From Haplosporangium gracile (Eukaryota > Mortierellomycota > Mortierellomycetes > Mortierellales > Mortierellaceae): DNA of 22,079 nucleotides. The number at the start of each line of letters is the position of its first letter. Positions within the stretch are counted from its first letter, which is position 1. The DNA lies in NCBI GenBank assembly GCA_015499985.1, contig JAAAUF010000279.1, positions 9,784-31,862 on the forward strand, read 5' to 3'. Below, piece after piece: positions 19,049 through 22,079 of this stretch. The position numbers and the translations under genes are program-made. The notes beneath the pieces were generated by a model. It was not told where the DNA came from and ran no database searches. It saw only the letters and a program-made list of their open reading frames with translations.

Positions 19049-20001
19049 TTACTGGTTCTCGGACAAAGCCTGATCGCGCTTCTTGGCCTCCTCGGTCTTC
19101 TTGGCCTGGCTAGCCAAGAAACCAGCTCCGAGGGCAGCAACACCACCAAGGAAAGCAGCACCACCAACATCGGCAGCAGTCTCCTTCAGGCGCAACTTCT
19201 TGAATCGCTTCTTCTGCTCCTCATCAACACGAGACAATCCCTTACTGAAGTTGCCGTCGTAGGTGATGCGACCGCTCGACACTTCACCGGGCTGGACAAT
19301 GCGGATGGTCAACGAGATCTGGCCTTGGGCGACACCGTGGTCATTGTAGAGGTCGTAGAGAGCCGAGAGCGAGTGGTTAGGGGCCACCTTGACCTGTGCC
19401 AGAGGGATGGCGGTGAAGGCAATGGGGGCATCAGCTCCCTTCTCACTGTCCAGGACTTCGACATAGAGGTCGGTGTGCCTGTCCTCGACCTCGCGGATGT
19501 CAAACGACTGCTCCCATGAGGGCTCTGAGCCGCTGTTCTCCTTGACTTCGGTCTTGAATTTTTCGTACTGCTTGCTGTTGTCCACGTCAACGGAGAGGCG
19601 GGTAAATGCGTCGTTCTTGCCGAAGCGCTATGTTTTATGAGTTGCATCGAAGAAGGAGAAGGGAGAAGGAGAAGGGAGAAGGAATAGAAGGATGTAGGGT
19701 GGAAAGAAGTGAAAGAACGTAGGGTGGAAAAGAGTAGAAGAACATAGGGTGGGAATTTTTTTGGGGCGCATTAAGCATTAGTAGGGTGTTTCGTTCACAA
19801 ACGGTAGAGAAAAAAGGGGAGGAAAGAGACGGACAAGCAAACAGAACAAACGAAGAATAGAGATGAAATGGTGTATTGGTGCCTTTGATTGCAATGCTGT
19901 TGTGGGAGAATGTGTAAAGAAATTCTTACCTCAACATCCTTCAAGTCGTGGGCAGAGTGAACGGTGACCTCAAGGACAGAGTCGGAGTGAAGGTGCAACA
20001 T
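19049..20001 (-). CDS. C2-domain protein (216 aa, 2 exons)
   Basis: Exon 1 is 20001-19930 (24 codons), the intron 302 nt, exon 2 19627-19049. The C2 domain spans about residues 8-135: LEVTVHSAHDLKDVE, then RFGKNDAF, SWEQSFDI, LYVEVLDSEKGADAPIAF and IPLAQV. A Gly/Ala-rich hydrophobic helix follows at 175-198 (GGAAFLGGVAALGAGFLAS), then a short charged tail. The intron falls after the same Glu codon (LKDVE) as in the gene at 15078-16222, so the two are tandem paralogues. This one ends just after the helix and lacks the coiled coil, His stretch and chitin-binding-like module. C2 domains bind phospholipids or protein partners; the Gly-rich helix may insert in or lie on a membrane. Exact role unknown. 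Confidence 0.8.
19694..19756. repeat. 25-bp tandem repeat in the second C2 gene's intron
   Basis: Two 25-base units starting GTAGGGTGGAAA at 19694 and 19719, plus a partial third unit (ATAGGGTGGGA) from 19744. A (GGGAGAAGGAGAA)-type purine repeat precedes it at about 19650-19682. Confidence 0.75.
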
Positions 20002-22079
20002 ATTTGGTTATTTAGGTAAGGAAAAAATGTAGTTGGTGAAGTGTTGATTTAAAGGGTGAAAGAAATGGAAAGAAGAAAGAAGAAAGAAGTAAGAGAGAAG
20101 CGATGTCCGGGGGAACTAAGAAGTATTTATGTAAATACAAGTCTCTTCGACGCGAGTGTGATGAAGGAGGACAGCGACACGCGTACCATGGTCAATTGAG
20201 GAAACGCTTCAAAGTGTTGAAGTGAAGGTGGAAGGCAAGGACAAGGAACCCCGAGCGATGAAAAAATGCATGGGTGCATGCGAATTCAACAACCCCATTG
20301 GTCTTCTAGACTGACGAGGGAAAGGCAATAACGACCAAAGAGCGAACCAGGTGATGATGAGGGTTGTGGGCCATGACGCGCCTTGCGTACTGTGTACGAA
20401 GAAAAAAAAAAGTAATAATAATAAAAGGGCCCAAAAGTCCATAGAGTTGTCCATAGCTCAATTGCTTTGTCTTAATGAAGTTGATGTAAGCTAAAGGAAG
20501 AAGAGCAACAATTCACTTTGGGCCTAGTACTCTTCAGATACGATGAACAGCGCACAAGCAACCAAGCGGACGAATCACAGAAATTGTTCAATAGAAAAAA
20601 AAAATGATGCAATGCGCACCATGCACCCTCACCTTTTCTTATTCCTTTGGACCAACCCTCTATCGCTTTCTATCCTTCCTTCTTCTCTCTCACACTCCAT
20701 GAGAGATGGGAAGAGATAAACCCTTTATGGTTTTCTAACCGCTTTATTTGTATTGTTCTTTATCCGCGTTCTATTTCTGCTTGTTCCCCTTGTCTTTTCT
20801 CCCCCAATCAATGATGCACCTGGGCCCTGCCAATTTCTTTCCTAATTTCATGAAATTTTCGTACGTGCCTTGTACGTACAGAACAGACTCACGGTCGCGT
20901 TAACGTCTTCTCTTTCCCATTCCCACTTCCCCCTCACCTTTACCTCTTTCTTTCAGTCCCGACCCACTAAAAGCGATAACGGGCGATACGGTATTCTTCC
21001 ATGTCCTGCCCTTTCGCGTCTCCAACCCCTAACTTTTTGCATGAAAGTAACGATACGATGTGTGAGAAAAGAGCGCGCATGCCAAAAACAAGTTTGGTAA
21101 ATGTTGATCTAAAGCCAGCCTTATTTCCCACCTTGCTCTCCTCCTTCCCCTTGCATGTTCTATCGTCTCTTCTCGTCCTCTTTTTCTTCACCGAATAGAC
21201 CTTTCATCGGCTGAATGCATGAGGCGATAGCCTGCTCCCTCCAAAAGCAAAAAAAAACAAACAAACGCACAACCCGAAAGGACAAGCCCAACCTCCCAGC
21301 GGGCCTTTTATCTACCACCCCTTTCTTCTTCCTTCCTTCTACTGAACAACGCCATGTCCTCCACCAAATGCGCCATGTCGCCCATTGGATTGCGATATTC
21401 ACAAAGGACCTTGCGTATCGCCCTGCCCACCCTCTTTTATGATATCCCATCCTCCACGATTCTTATTCAACTGATTCTCATAGCAATTGAGCTTGGCCCC
21501 CCTACCCCTACATGACTCTCCTCTCTCTCTGTTGTTGTTGGTTGGCTGATGGCCAGATGGTTACAAGGTAGGCAGGCAGGCACCTTCCGTTCTTTTAAGT
21601 AAGTGTTTTAGTCGGGTCGAGTTTTGCGAAATAGCAAAGAGACGAATGAATCTTTGGACCCTTGGCCCCAAGGCCTTAACCCTTTGCTTTTCATTAAACC
21701 CTTCCTTCCTTCTGCTTTTCACTTTTACTTTTCATGATCGCATTTCTTGATCGCTTCTCGCTTCCATTTGTCACCCGGAATGCATTTTGGGCTTATCAAC
21801 CCCTTTTTACCTTTGGCGTCTGCAACACCCAATAGAATATACTGGAAAAGCGAAAGCAAAAAAAAAAAATGCCAGAAAACAAAAGCGAGAAGCCAGAAAA
21901 CAAGGAGGGACTTATTGTTAGCTGCCGGTTGGCAGAGGAAAGAAGGTTCAATGCGAGTCCTTGAAAATACAAAGAGCCGAAAGATATGGACCTTTGGACT
22001 AATAGGTCCATCTGGCCTTTGCGTGTCCTTTCTGCAGCAGTGGCGGTATTTTTACTGGTTGTTTTTTTTTTTTTTTTTT
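20002..22079. other. Right-hand intergenic region
   Basis: 2.1 kb after the second C2 gene's start. The left end carries its leader, TATA-like element and a minus-strand CCAAT near 20298. The remainder contains C/T-rich stretches, short direct repeats (GCCAGAAAACAA twice near 21870-21903), a GGACCT/AGGTCC inverted repeat at 21990-22011 and 18 terminal T. No frame looks coding on either strand. Confidence 0.45.
20124..20130 (-). promoter_or_regulatory. TATA-like element of the second C2 gene
   Basis: Minus strand reads ATAAATA, about 125 bases upstream of the ATG at 20001, a similar spacing to that of the paralogous first C2 gene. Confidence 0.4.

Noticed and set aside
18484..20881. Two copies of the palindrome TGTACGTACA (about 18484 and 20871) as a regulatory site
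   Set aside because: Given the number of 10-bp palindromes expected in 22 kb, one repeated pair is not significant.
21990..22011. GGACCT/AGGTCC inverted repeat as a terminator or element end
   Set aside because: Only 6 bp in each arm with no flanking target duplication or nearby gene end.
1..22079. tRNA, 5S rRNA or transposon genes
   Set aside because: Scanning for T-loop-like GGTTCGA motifs on both strands and for transposase or reverse transcriptase motifs gave nothing convincing; this was done by eye and is not exhaustive.

Overview
The window reads as nuclear DNA of a filamentous fungus. It carries translation elongation factor 3 (EF-3, essentially a fungal protein), a fungal-type tropomyosin, several genes with short GT-AG introns (often with a TACTAAT branch site), TATA boxes, pyrimidine-rich leaders and AATAAA signals 75-170 bases past stop codons. 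An early-diverging lineage such as Mortierellomycota/Mucoromycota is my inference; no marker settles it. I saw no tRNA, rRNA, CRISPR array, transposase or reverse transcriptase.

Layout, left to right. (1) 1-690: the C-terminal end of an unrecognised plus-strand gene cut by the window edge, convergent with a small Q/S-rich minus-strand gene. (2) 900-2230: a mosaic. It holds a CCAAT/TATA promoter with a 31-codon ORF, a short copy of the tail of the neighbouring DUF4112 gene, and three diverged copies of the terminal exon of tropomyosin (one minus, two plus). (3) 2603-6766: two spliced minus-strand genes, a DUF4112-like membrane protein with an acidic tail and a DUF455 ferritin-like protein with a 24-nt micro-exon. 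(4) 7249-9045: the intact tropomyosin gene (minus, 3 exons, 123 aa, unusually short). (5) 10633-14578: EF-3 (plus, 3 exons, 1042 aa), divergent from tropomyosin across 1.6 kb. (6) 15078-20001: two paralogous minus-strand C2-domain genes with an intron at the same codon. The first has gained a coiled coil, a His-rich stretch and a C-terminal chitin-binding-like module. Between them lies a candidate spliced gene for a 34-aa single-pass membrane peptide. (7) 20002-22079: no gene recognised.

The genes look like an ordinary eukaryotic neighbourhood, not an operon or a single pathway. The parts that stand out are the shuffled tropomyosin-exon copies 5 kb from their parent, the short tropomyosin itself, the C2 plus chitin-binding fusion, and the tiny membrane-protein candidate.
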